Shown here piece after piece: positions 1 through 13,000 of a stretch of DNA of 64,000 nt. The DNA is from Ichthyophthirius multifiliis (taxonomy: Eukaryota; Ciliophora; Oligohymenophorea; Hymenostomatida): NCBI RefSeq assembly GCF_000220395.1, contig NW_004085941.1, positions 1 to 64,000 of the forward strand. The letters run 5' to 3'. Within the stretch, counting starts at the first letter, position 1. The number at the start of each line of letters is the position of its first letter. The notes under the pieces are model-generated. The model was not told the DNA's origin and made no database searches. It worked only from the letters and a program-made list of their open reading frames with translations. The position numbers and the translations under genes were made by a program.

Positions 1-64
<64 letters not shown>
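1..64. repeat. (ATT)n trinucleotide microsatellite
   Basis: About 21 uninterrupted ATT units at the very left edge. It continues the kinesin tail reading frame on the minus strand, where it would encode a run of Asn (AAT), Gln (TAA) or Ile (ATA) depending on frame. It may also mark an assembly break. Confidence 0.9.
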
Positions 65-65
<1 letters not shown>

Positions 66-3000
66 CTTTTATCTAATACTATTATTATATTATTATAAAT
101 CATTTCTATAAATTCTTTTTTTTATTTATTTAATAAAATATTTTATTCATTTTTAAAAGCTTCTTTTTCTTCTAATATTTATTTTAAAAAAATTATTTTT
201 CAATTTAAATACTTTATATCAATTCATTTTAATCTTATATTTATTAATTAAAATTACATATTTGTTATAAATATTCTTTTATTTATTTTTATTATTCATA
301 TATTTATTATTTTAATTCTTATGTTTATATTTAATATATTTATATCTTTTAATTTAATTAATTATTTTCTTCCTCTTTATCTTTTTTTTCATTTAAAATT
401 TCAGTATTTTATTTTTACAAAATATTAATATTTTCAATAAAAGATTTTTTTCTTATTCTATATAAATAATTTAATTATTAAAAGAATTATTTTTTCTTTT
501 AAACTATCTAATTCTTTATACAAAATATTTTATTTTTCTATTTCATTTTTTAAAAGATATTTAAATTCTTAATTTTTTTTTGTATTTCTTCTTTTAGAAA
601 GTTATCTTTTTCATCTAATAGAATATTTTTTTCGCTTTCTATACTTTTATTTTCTTTTAATAAATCTTCTTTTAATTTATTTAAACTTTCATTTTCAATT
701 AATAAATTTTCTATTTCTTGAAGCAAATTTTCATTTTTATTTTATAAATTTTCCTTTTCTAATTATATAATTTCAATTAAACTGTCCTTTTTATTAATTA
801 TTTGTTCCTATTTTTATTAAGATTATTGATTTTAATTATCCAGAATATTAATTTTTTCATTTAAAAAAATATATTTTTCTTCTAAAGCTAAGTTTTTTCT
901 TATAAAGCAAAATTTAGTTTATAGATTTCTTCTTTTTCATTTAATAAGTTAGTTATTTATTTTTTATTGTCTTCGATTTCCAATTAAAAGCTTTTTGTCA
1001 ATTCCTCTTTTTAAATACTTAATTATTCAATTAAATATTTGTTTTCTTATAAAATAAACTTCATTTATTCTTTAATGTTTTATGCTTTTTCTTAAAATTC
1101 TAACTTTTATTTATCTAATTATTCCATAAGATTTTTTTGTACATTTATTTCTTCATTTAAAAAGGATATTTATTAATTATAATAATTCTTTTCGTCTTAT
1201 AATTATTCTATATCTTTTTCTATTAAATTTTTTTCGTTTTAAATATTTTCTTTTTATTTTTAATTTTCAGCTTAAATATTATTAAGTTGTTAAATTTAAT
1301 TTCGATTATTTAAGATTTCTTTTTAATAATTTAATAAGTCTTCTTTATATTTTTAAATATCGTCTTTATAAGTTTAAATATCCTGACAATTTTCAACTTA
1401 TTATTACTACAAATCAAAAACTTAAAGATTTAATTATTAAATTTATTATTAAAATTATTAAATTTATTGATTTTAAACCAAAACACGTTCATCAAAGAAT
1501 TAAATTTTATTATTTTATTCAATTTCAAGTTTTTAAATTTCCTATATAAATTGATTTTTTTCTAAATTAAATGTATTTTAAAATTAAAGATTTTTTTTTT
1601 TTTCAAAATTTATTTCTTCATTTAATAAATTAATAGTATTTTCAAAATCCATATTTTCTTTATTTTTTTATTCATATATTTAATTAATTTATTAACTTAA
1701 ATTTTCGATTTCTTATTATTTTTGATTTTATAATTCTTTATTTTATTTTTCCAAAACTTAAAGTAGAATTATTTTTTCATTTAAAACTTTATTCAAATTT
1801 TAGACTTCTTACATAAATTGATTATCTTTATTTTCTATAATCAAGTTTTTTTCAAATTAAAATTCTTATTATTATTTTTATAAAAATAATTCTTTTTCTA
1901 TTAAGATTTCATTTGTTTTTTTATATATTTTTTCTATATATATATTCTTTTGTTCCATATTGTATTTTTCTTAAAAAAATTAACATAATTTTATAATTAA
2001 AACGTTATTATTTTCATGAAAAAAATCCTTTTCTTAGATAATTTTTTCTTTTTCATTTTATAGTTTTTTATTTTCAATTAAAATTTTTTTGTTTTATTAA
2101 ATTAATTTATTTTATTTTTCCTTAAATTTTTAAAAATCTTTCAAAAAAATTTGTTTATATAAAAATTCAAATTAGTATATATAAAAGTCAACTTGTTCTT
2201 ATAAAAAAATGCATTTTTCATTTTTCTATTTAACTTAATTTTCTTAAAAATTTAAAGTCTCTTGTAAAGTTTCGATTTCTTCTAAAAGCTAATTTCTTTA
2301 ATTTTCTGAATTTTCATATAAATACTAATAATTTTCTACTTGAATTTAAAGTTTATTTATTTCTATATTTTCTTCTTTTTCTGATATACAAGATATAAGA
2401 GATTATTATTCTTCAAAATTCGGAAGATTTTTAATCTCATTTAGATTTTCATCATTTAAATTCAAAATTTCTTCATTTATATTTTCTTAATTTAAATTTT
2501 GAGTATTTTCTAAGTTTACATTTTAATTACTTTCTTAATTTTCTTCATTATGAATATGATTTTTTGTTTAGTTTTTATTTGTGTTTTCTTAATATAAATT
2601 ACTTAAATTAACATTTTCTAAATTTTAATTAATATTTTCTTAATTTTAAATATTCAATATATTATTTTATGATTATGTTAATAAAATTTTATTATTTTTT
2701 AAATTTTCTTTAAACTATTGTTAATTATTATATAGATTTTCATGTTTTAATTTTCTCTCTTCTTGTAATATTCTTTACCTTTCATATAAATTTAATTGAA
2801 TTTTTCTAAAAATTTAATTCTATTCTTCAAGTTATAACTAAAAGTCTTCTTTTTTACAAATAATAGAAATTGCACTATTGAACTAAATATATTTCTCTAG
2901 TATTTTTTGCATTTTTTCCCATTCATAATTATCTATTTATTATCCTTCGTTTTCTAATTTATTTATTCTTGCCCTTTACAATTTTATTACTTATCTATAT

Positions 3001-4412
3001 AATAAAAAAGACAAACATTTATTTAAAAAAATAAAAATAAAAAATACCTATATTAAATCTCATTTTCTTTATAAAAATTAATCAAATATCTTTGCTCATT
3101 AATTTTAGTTAACATTTTTTCCACATTATCTTAAGCTTAGTTTAAAAAAAGCAGGCACAAGTTTTCGTTTTCAACTAGATTTTCACTAATCTAGAAATTA
3201 CCACCAATTTCTTTTTATAATATCATTTATTTGAACTAAAGATTTTCCAATTTTAGTTTTTTTATTTAATTGTTTAGACATTCCGCATTACCGGAATTGT
3301 CTTCATTAATCTGAACTTTATTTTTAATTAATTTTACTCTTTAAGCGAATTTTAAAGTGGAAACAGTTTCTTAAAAAGCCCCTGAAAAAGGCGATATATT
3401 AGCAATAAATCTAGTTTTTGAATTTCCTCCAATACAATCTTTTAAAAAAAAAGTTAGTTTAGAATCTCTATAATGTATATGCCTGCTTTTTCCTCCATCA
3501 ATTTCAACTAAAGAGTTAATTACGTTTCCCAAAATACTCAAAGACCTATTAATATTACATCCTTCACGAAGTCTTTCCCCTTTAATATTTCCCTGTTTTG
3601 TTCTTTCACTTCCTGCCAAATCTACTAAATTAAAATGGGAAAATCTTAATTATGTTATTCCTTCTTGTACACTTTTAGATTCTAAAATTATTGAAAATAC
3701 AGTATGGGAACGTGATGATTCCCTATTCATTGAAGTAAATCCTATATGACGATTTTTTCCTCCTTTTTTTAATACTTCTATTGCATTTGATAATGTTCGT
3801 GTTATTTATTCTGTTAAATTTTCTACAAAAACACCCTTTTTTTTATTTTATTTTATTTTTTATTTTTTTTATATTTACTTTTTTTAAATCTTCCCTTAAT
3901 TAAAGACTTGTTTAATTATTAGAAAGTAAATCTATTATATGTTCATTATAGATTTCTAAATAACTACATTTCACTAAATATTCAACGTTTTTTTATGATT
4001 TCTGGTTATTTATTCTTACAAATATATTTTCTAATACTCTTGGAAGTAACCCTCTATTTTCTGTTTCCAAAACTTATTCTAAATCAGAAGAACCTGTAAT
4101 TGTGAATGTTTTACCTGCTCCAGTTTATCCATATGCAAAAATACAAGCGTTATAACCTTCAAAACAATTATCAACTGCTGGAAGTGCTATTTTTTGAAAT
4201 ATTTCCTATTAAGTAGTATATTAATGAGCTATATAATCAAATTAAAATGTCTTTAAGTTTGATTAGGATGATGTTTCAAGTTATATTGAATTTGGTTATT
4301 ATTGATTAAATTTGATACATGTTTATTGACTTTCTTGTTTCTCGTTTTTGTTTAAAGGGCGAACTCTTATTGTTACTTAAATTGATTGTTTTTCTGATGG
4401 TTAATCTTACAT
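1..4412 (-). CDS. Kinesin-12/KIF15-like motor with long coiled-coil tail (3' end beyond window)
   Basis: Plus-end-type kinesin heavy chain; ATP-driven microtubule motor. The start is the ATG at 4412, followed within 20 codons by the kinesin beta-1 strand [13 protein letters not shown]. The P-loop GQTGAGKT is at 4107-4130, the switch I region has NRESSRSHT, and switch II reads VDLAGSER near 3615. These are followed by [13 protein letters not shown], the strand [12 protein letters not shown] and the neck element [11 protein letters not shown]. The N-terminal motor plus the INEDNSGN neck resemble the kinesin-12/KIF15 group; subfamily is inferred. Introns are visible at about 3845-3886 and 2995-3047. 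From 2994 leftwards the reading is a Glu/Asn/Gln/Lys/Leu heptad-rich coiled coil of about 950 codons. In this tail the best frame slips at A-runs (for example near 893 and near 590), which looks like homopolymer error. No TGA end is seen before the edge. Confidence 0.9.
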
Positions 4413-7303
4413 TTTATTTTTTATATTTAAATTTTAATAAATTTAAATTTTTTTTTTAAACAAAAATTATGTTTGTTATTTTTTTTTTTAATATTATTAA
4501 ACATAATTTATTTAATTATTTTTTTAATAAAAAAACATTTTATTTATTTTAAAGTGTTTCAGTTTAATAAATCTTTAAAAAAAATATATAATTTAAATAT
4601 ATTAAAAGGCTCATAATATTTGATTATTATTAAAATGTTCAAAATATTAATTATATATTTATAATTATAATAATTTATTTTTATTGAATATTGAAAAATT
4701 TATAATTGATTTAAATATGTATATTTATTATTTTTATTTATATTATTTTTAATGAAAAAAATTATACTAACTTAACAATCAATCTTATGTGAGATTAATT
4801 TTTAGTAACATAAATATTAATTGATAATAAATAATCTAATTTATTTTTTAAAATGAATATAAAAATATTTTTTCTTTATTAATATTAGCTCATATATTAT
4901 TTAAATAATAAAAATAATATAATAATAAAGAATTAAAATTATAATAAATCCTTATCAATTACATTTTGTTTTTTAATTATAATTTTATTAAATATACAAT
5001 ATAATTATTTTATTTATAAAAAATATTTTTATTTATAAATTATTCATTATTGATGTTTCATTATAATCTTAAAAAAAAAATATCTGTAACTTTTAAATTA
5101 AGATTATTTAATATAATATATTAAAATTAAAAAAAAATTATTTCAAGACCTAATTTTTTTTATTTAATATATTTATTTTTCTATAATATTTTTATCTTCT
5201 TTTTTTAATAATATTTTTTATTTAATAGATATTTTGCTTTTTTTAATAAAATTAAATTTTTTATAATATTTTTTTTATTTTAATATGGTATCTTTTAATT
5301 ATTTTGAAAAATAAATATTTATATTATATTTATTTTTGTCTTAAAATAAATAATATAATAAAAAAATAGATTTTTTATATATGTATTATCTTTTAATTTT
5401 TGATAATAAAAAACAAATATAAATTAAATAAGAAAATATATAAAAAAAAGATATTATTTTATATTTAATTTAATAATATAATTAGAACATTTTTAAATAA
5501 AAGAATGAAAATATTTAATTTAAAATGTTTTTATTATTTAGTTTTCAAAAATATTTTTTAATCAGAACCTTTTTAAATTTTATAAAAATAATTATTTATA
5601 AGCGATAATAAAGTTTAAAACTTAATTTATTAATTAATATATATTAGTAAAATATAACTGAATTTCTATTTTTTTATTTCACTATATTTTATGTAATATA
5701 GATTATAATATCATTAGAATAAAATAAAGAAAAATAATTATTGGAGGTATATTATTAATTGTAATATAAAATATATGTTATTTTTTATATTTATTTATAA
5801 TTTTTTTAAAAAAACTTCGTAAATATATATAATTGTTTTTTTATTTATTGAGTTATTTTTAAAAACCATAAAAAATAAATATTAAAAAGTAATATATTTT
5901 TACTATAAATTATTAAAATATAAGTATTATTTATATATATTTATTTTCATTTTAAATTTATTTAAGATAAATAAAATTAGCAATTAATAATATATTATAA
6001 AATATATATAAATTAAAGAAAAAATATTATTATTCTTTTGTACAAAAAAATTTTATTTCAAAATTCATTTTCATTTTTTTAATTATAAAAATTTGTTTTC
6101 ATTTTATTTAATATATAAAAATTTTTAAAAAGCTTATAAAAAATTAAATAATTTAATAAAATAAAATGAGTAATTTAGAAAATATAAATATAAACATTAT
6201 GTTTATTCAAATATTTATCATTATATTCCTAATTATGTCAACTTCTAAAATTATATATACCAAATAATTTAATTAAAATAATAATACTTATTATTACAAT
6301 TAATAAAATTTTTTTTACAATAATAATTTGAATTTTTAATAAAACATAAATTAAACTTTTGAAAATAATATAAATTAATATTTATATAAAATAAATTATT
6401 TATAATGAAAATTTAAATAATAAATAAAGATTGCATTAAAGAATGCTTTATTTAACACAATAATTAAATAAATTAAGAGAAAAAATTATTAATAACAATT
6501 ATTGATTAATTAATAGTTTAAATTAATTATAATAAAATAACATAAAAATTATAATAAATATATAGAGAGCAAAAAAACAATTTAAAAATCAAATGATATA
6601 AACTATAAAATATAAAAATTATAAATACTATATATTATAATATAATAAACTTCATTTTTTTTCTTTTTATAAAAATGGTATAAAAGCTTTTAATTATCGT
6701 AAATATAATTAATTTTATATTTATTTCTAAAAGATTTTGTAGAGTAATTTTATTATAAAATTATATAAAATATATTACTTTTATTATTTATGAATTAATA
6801 AAATATTGTTAGTTGATTGTAAATAATTTGCTAATTTTTTTAAATAAAAGATATTTTTTATTTAGTTAACCAAATAAAAATTAATAACTTAAATTTTTTA
6901 TTTAGAAATGATTTATGTATTTTAATTGTATATTTAAAACATAAAATAATAAAAATATTAGGTATAAACCTGAATAAAATTTAATAATTTAATTACTTAT
7001 TTTTTTTGATATAATTATAATATTATATTAGTAAATGTATAAATTGTAAAAAGTTTAAGAAAATAATTCGTTTATTAACAATAATGAAGCTGAACATAAT
7101 TTTTAAATTAAAATAGCATACTTAAATAAATAAAAATAATAATTATACAAATATTTATATATAATTGTTAATATGTTTTAATTTTGTAAAAGTATACATA
7201 CATAAAAAAAATAGAAATATTAAAAAAATAAAAGAAATATATATTATTAAAAAAATAATAAAAAGATAAAAATTTTTTAAAACAATTATAAAAATAAGAA
7301 TTA
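4413..7303. other. 2.9 kb AT-rich intergenic spacer
   Basis: Nearly pure A/T with long A and T runs. I see no codon-biased frame, tRNA-like cloverleaf or longer repeat. It lies between two divergently transcribed genes, so both promoters should be inside it, but no recognisable promoter element stands out. Confidence 0.6.
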
Positions 7304-7908
7304 ATGGCGTAGAGTAATTAATAAATTACAAATATAAAAACTAGTATAAAAAATAATAATTAAAATAGCTGCACATTAAAATAGATACGAAGGTGGTCTT
7401 TGTTATGCACAATGCAATGAACTTTTTTCAGTTAATTTTATATTTATTTTAAATATATACACAAATATAATTAATAATAAGTTATATTTATTTTAATTAA
7501 AAAAATATAATAATGCTTATAATCTAGTCTATTTTTTTATAAATATTAGTTCTGGAATCCATCAATTTAATAATGTTGGAAAGGTTGTGATTTTGGAACT
7601 GGAAGAGTAAATGATCCTGAATTGAGGTATAAATAAAATAAATAAATATATATTTAAATTTTTATATTTTCAATTAATATTAGAAAAGAAGCAGACTTAA
7701 TGTGTAAAAGATGGACTGCTGAAATTTTGTGGACTTATAAAGGAGAACTTGGTTTGATAAAAAAATTATAAACTAATTTATATATTATTTTTTATTGATT
7801 TAAATAGATAATATTAAAGACTTAAGAGTACACGCTGATATGTACCCAACAACTCCTCAAAATGTATATAGAGCGTGTCTTGCAGGTGTGCGTAGATAGA
7901 AATATTGA
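7304..7908 (+). CDS. Small twin CX3C protein, five exons, 115 aa
   Basis: Spliced reading gives a 115-residue protein that I do not recognise by name. The exons are 7304-7343, 7369-7430, 7550-7626, 7684-7751 and 7808-7908; together they are 348 nt, exactly 116 codons ending in TGA. The introns are 25, 119, 57 and 56 nt and all run from GT to TAG. The protein has CYAQC at residues 25-29 and CWKGC at 43-47, so CX3C-X13-CX3C, then a Cys at 67 and a Cys near 106. No signal peptide is evident. CX3C pairs 11-16 residues apart are the geometry of small Tim chaperones and related disulfide hairpins of the mitochondrial intermembrane space. The rest of the sequence does not look like Tim8/9/10/13, so function is open. 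Base composition is clearly less AT-rich than its surroundings, which supports coding. Confidence 0.75.
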
Positions 7909-8135
7909 AAAAATAAAAAATAATAAGATATTAGATAATAAATAATAATATCATTTTTAAAATGAAAAAGAAAAAAATAAATAAATTTTAGATTTTTTTT
8001 TTTTTTCTGCAATTTATAAAATAAATATTTTTAAATAAAAAAGGTGAAAAATTTTACTTTATAAATATAAAAAAAGAATATTAAATTTGCATTATTTATA
8101 TTGAATTAAAAACTACTTTTTTATTATATTTTTAA

Positions 8136-9812
8136 TCATAAATTTAGCGTCCTTTTACTGTCGCAACTACAAAAAGTTGTTGGTATTCCTCTATTTAACA
8201 AAAAAGCACAATTTTTACAAAAATTCATATATCTAATTAATTTTTATTTTATATAAATAAAGAAAAAAAAATATATTTTATTAAAACTAATATTTAAATA
8301 TTTTATATGCTTATATATTAATTATTAAAATAAATTATACTTATTTTTATCTTAATATTTGATTGTCCTTTAGTTATTATTAGTATTTTAACAAAATTAC
8401 TTTTTAAACTAATTTTCAATAATTTTTTCTTTATTAATTTTTGTATGAATAGAACACCTAATTTATCTTCTCATTTCTTCTAATTATTTTCTAAAAAATA
8501 TAGATAATTTAAAAATAAAATAAAATAAAATAAATTAATACAATAATTTTATTTCTTAAATTAATTTTTCTGTTTTAGTTAGCTTTTTCTTATTTTAATT
8601 TTTCCTTTCAATACTTAAAGTTTATTTTGAAAGTATATTTTTTGTATTTATATTAGAATATCGTCGATCAGTATTACAAGTAATTTCTTCAGTCGATTAA
8701 ACTTAATTGTTAATTAATAGATGTTGGGAAAATTATGTTCTTGTTTCATTACAAGTTTAATTAGCAATACTTGATTATCTACTTTTTTCAGAATTAATTT
8801 TTTTTAGTTTTTCATTTTCAAATCTTTTTTTTGAAATTATAAATATATATATATAACATTTTTTTATTTATTTTTTATTTTACGACAATTAATTTATTTT
8901 TTATAATAATTATTTTTCTTTAAAAAGACTTTTTTAAATTTCTTCTTTTTATTTTAGAATTTCTTCTTCATCTTCTTTTAATTTTCTTAAAAATTCTTTA
9001 TAGTTAATACTTTCTTTATATTCATCAAAATATTATTAGACTTATTTTACTTTTTGAATATTTGTATTTAAATTTTCTTTGTTTTCATTTGAATTTTCAT
9101 TATTTTCATCATAATTATTATTTTAATTATTTTCTGGAATTTCTTACTCAATTAAATTTTCTGTTTATGTAAAATTATTAAAGCATTAATTTTTTGTAAA
9201 ATCTTTATTATTAATTGACTTTTTGAATATATTATCTTAAAATAATAAAGAAGATTAAAATGAAGAATATTCTAAACTTTCTAATTGTTTATCACTTTCA
9301 GTAAAATTATCATTTTCTAATTCATTTTTTATTTAGTTTATTTTACTATTTAATTCATTTGCTTCTTTCTCGAATTTGTCAAAATTTTATTAATTTATTT
9401 ATTTTGTCAAATTTAAATCGTGTTAATTTTCTTCTACTATTTAATTTAATTCATTATCTTGATGTTTAAAATTGTATTTTTTTTCTATAGGTTTTGATGA
9501 TTTTAATGATTTAATTGAATAATAACTTTAACTTTAAGAAAGATCTTATTCTAATTTCATTATTCTTTATTCTATGCTATCATAATTGCTTGTTTGAACT
9601 TAATTTTATTAGAAACTTCCTTTATTATTAACTTTTTTTTAAAAAAAAATTATTATCAATTTATGTTATTGTTTATACATTAATTTGAATCGTTTGAATC
9701 TGAATCGTTTAAATCTAATGAGTTTATTCTTTATCTTAATCTCTTTTTTATAATTATTTTATTTGTATATTTTTAGAATGTTATTTTATTTTTTTACATC
9801 TTAAAAATCCAT
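8136..9812 (-). CDS. Q/N/E-rich coiled-coil protein with Cys-rich C-terminus
   Basis: Unrecognised protein. From about 9600 to 8900 the minus strand carries a long acidic, Asn/Gln/Glu/Ser-rich frame with heptad stretches such as EEEILKQKEEIQ. After a probable intron (about 8837-8930) it continues through RFENEKLKK, a basic section, and KQLEEMRRQIR, with further AT introns of GTATTA...TTTTTAG and GTATAA...ATTAG type. It ends in a short exon with FCKNC and FCSC, then TGA at 8136-8138. CX2C plus CXC could bind one zinc ion. The start at 9812 (MDFQDVKK) is uncertain because the frame changes near 9650-9700, by an intron or an indel. It converges with the small CX3C gene, 227 nt away. Confidence 0.55.
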
Positions 9813-9829
9813 TTATAATTGAATTCAAA

Positions 9830-9832
<3 letters not shown>

Positions 9833-9886
<54 letters not shown>

Positions 9887-9891
9887 ATATT
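9833..9891. repeat. (TA)n microsatellite
   Basis: About 58 bases of almost pure TA between the 3' end of the CFAP57-like gene and the 5' end of its downstream neighbour. Confidence 0.9.
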
Positions 9892-10074
9892 ATTTTTATT
9901 GATTAAAAACAATTAATATATTTTTTTTTTAGTTATCGATATTTAAATTTAAAATATTATTATTAAATAAACATTTAAATTTATAAATTCATTTTTTAAT
10001 TAATTATATGACTTTAACTTAATTCTAACTTTTTTAATAAAAACTTTAATCATTTTCTTAATTATCACCTAATA

Positions 10075-13000
10075 TTTTTATAATTAAAATTTTAATTTTA
10101 TTAATAAAAAGTCACAAGAAAATATATTTAATTACTACTTTATTTTAATGATTTAGGAGAGAAATTTTAATAATTAAATATTTTTACATTATTTATTAAC
10201 TATTTTATTTTTTGATTTCTTGGGCTTAAACTTATTTTATCATTTGGACTTTTTTATAAACTCCTTTGTTTTTTAATATCAGATCTTTTTATTAAAAAAA
10301 TTAAAATGTTTTTTTTTTTTGCACAAATATATAAATACGGTGAAATCTTTTATTTATATCTATAGGTTTCAGCTGAATTTTTTCTAATTATTTGTAAGTT
10401 TGTTTCATCATTAATATTTTGTATTTATTTTTTCAATTATTTGATATGTTATTCTAAAACTTTACGTTCTTCAGTCAGTGTATTACTTTCATTTAAAAGA
10501 AACATATTTTGAGCTTAAATTTTATTTAAATTTCCTAAATGATTTTATTTTAAAGGACTATTTTATATATCTATAATATTATTTTATTTAATATTTATTT
10601 ATTCTAATTAATTAAGTAAGTTTTATGTTATTTATTCTTATTCTTGTTCATTTTAAATCTTTTTTTAAAAATCAATATATAAATATTTAAAAAAAAATAC
10701 TTTTTAGATTGGCTTTATTATATTCTATTCAAATTTATTACAAATGACACCTGCTTCTTTATTTTTTAAAAGTATTTTTTCTATATTATATTTCCCATCT
10801 TAAAAATGTTGGACTATCTATTTGATCTTTTCTAACCATCTTGAATAATCTTCGTGTTTAAGAATTTTATTAATTTCATCTTAAAATCCATTAAGTTTTT
10901 TCTTTAAAACCAATAGTAATTCAGTCTTTTATTTTAATTAATTTTTTCTTTAATTTAGTAAATCCTGTTTTTCTTAAATTTATTATTATACTATTTTCTA
11001 CTAATTTGTTTATTTAAGTAAATCTAATTATATTTCATTATTTTAATTCTATATTTTTATTTTTTTTATATTTTTAAAAAGTAAAATAAAAATAAAACTT
11101 CAGTTAATTATAGCTTCTCAGCTAAAGGTTCATATTCATCTTGAACTTCCTAAACTTTATATTCTTATATATTTTTATAATTTTATAAATGTTCGTTTAT
11201 AGCTCTATATTTCAGAATATCTTCTTCTTATAAATTAATTATATTTTCTTTTTCTTTTAGTTAAGACTTTATTATAATATTAATTTAATTTTTTAAAAAA
11301 TAAATAAATAATTAACTGTAATATTTTAATATCTTTATTAATATTAAATATAGTTTTTTTCTTATTTTTAAATATCCAAAAGAAGATCTTTAATTTAAAT
11401 TTCATACATTTACTATTAAGTTTAGAATTATTCAATAGCCTTTTATTTTTGAGTATTTTATTTCCTTAAATTTTCATTTTTTTTAATTTCCATTTCTTTT
11501 TAGGTTTTTAATTTTTTATTTAGCAACTATAAATATTCTTAAAACTCTTATTTTTCTTATCTTTAGACTTCTTCAAATTATTTTTAGCTCATTTTAATAT
11601 TCACTAGTAAATTAGAATATTCATTTTCTTATTAGTTAATTTTTTCTTAATATTTTTCTTTTTATTTATTTTATAATATCAAATAACTTTTTTCTTTATC
11701 TTCTATTTAAATTTAACTTTTTTCTTATTCTTATTTAATAATATCTGATATTCGATTATCTTCTTAATAATATTAAATTAATATAGAGCTGTAATATTCT
11801 TCTTATTCTTCCGATTATTATTCAAAAAATTTCTATTATTCTGCAATTTTATTTTTAATTTTTTAAATTTTTTAATCCCAGAAAAGCTTTAAATTTTCTA
11901 ATTTTTCTTCTTATTATTATTTCATTTTTTAATATTCTTTTTAAATTTTTTCCATTTCGATTTCAGTAGCTTTCTCTCTTTTTCCTTTTTCATCTTCGAT
12001 ATCATTTAAATTACTATTTAATTTAAAATAGAGTTCTTTGACTTTATCTTTTGCTTAAATAACAATTTACTCGCTCTAAAGACATAATTAATTTAAAAGA
12101 AATAAATCAAATTCATCATTAGATTCTTCGAAAAGCACATTTTCTTAGTTTTTTTTGTCTTGACTTTCTTCTCTTTTTAAAGACACAAAAGAATTATTTT
12201 CTATATTATTTTAAAATTAATTATTTAATTTTTAGATTCTTTTTATTCTCTTTTCTTTCATAATATTTATTTCTTAGCCGTACATATACTACTTCATTTT
12301 CAAAAAATACAAAGAGCCATCCTTACTTCCACTAAATAAAAATTCGTAATTTCTGCATATTTCTATACTAGTTACTTCTTCTTAATGGACAGCTATTTCT
12401 AAAAATTCTTAAGCTTTTAAATTTATATCAAAAGGCCATAAATAAATTCTTATACTGCCTTATGTGGTTCCAAATACTATTACATTTAAGCTTCTTAAAA
12501 TATTACAATAAATAAAGTTTAAAGGCTATATTTCCAATTCATATATTTGGGTTAATCCTCTATCTTTACATAATTTTACTTTTTTGTCTTTTGTACATTT
12601 TATTAATAAGTCATAATATTAATCATAATTTAATGCTGTATATTTTGATCCTGATTTTTCATAATAATCAATTATTTTTTATTCTTTAATTTATTTTTAA
12701 AATTTATATATGTATAGTTGTTTTTACGATTTAATATATTCCATAATTTTAAAGAATTCAAAACGCATGTAGTTTATAATATTGTATCATTTTGTAACCA
12801 TTCTATTCTTTTAATCTGACCATAATTTCCATGTAATGTGAAAAGAAGTTAGAAATTATATGGATTATAAATATTAATATTTGCTTAATTAGCTTTATTT
12901 ATTTTTTACTTATAAATATTTTTTTTATTTTTACATGCGGCTAAATAATTTCCTCCATTACTATACCTTACACAATAACATTATTTTAAAGGATATGAAA

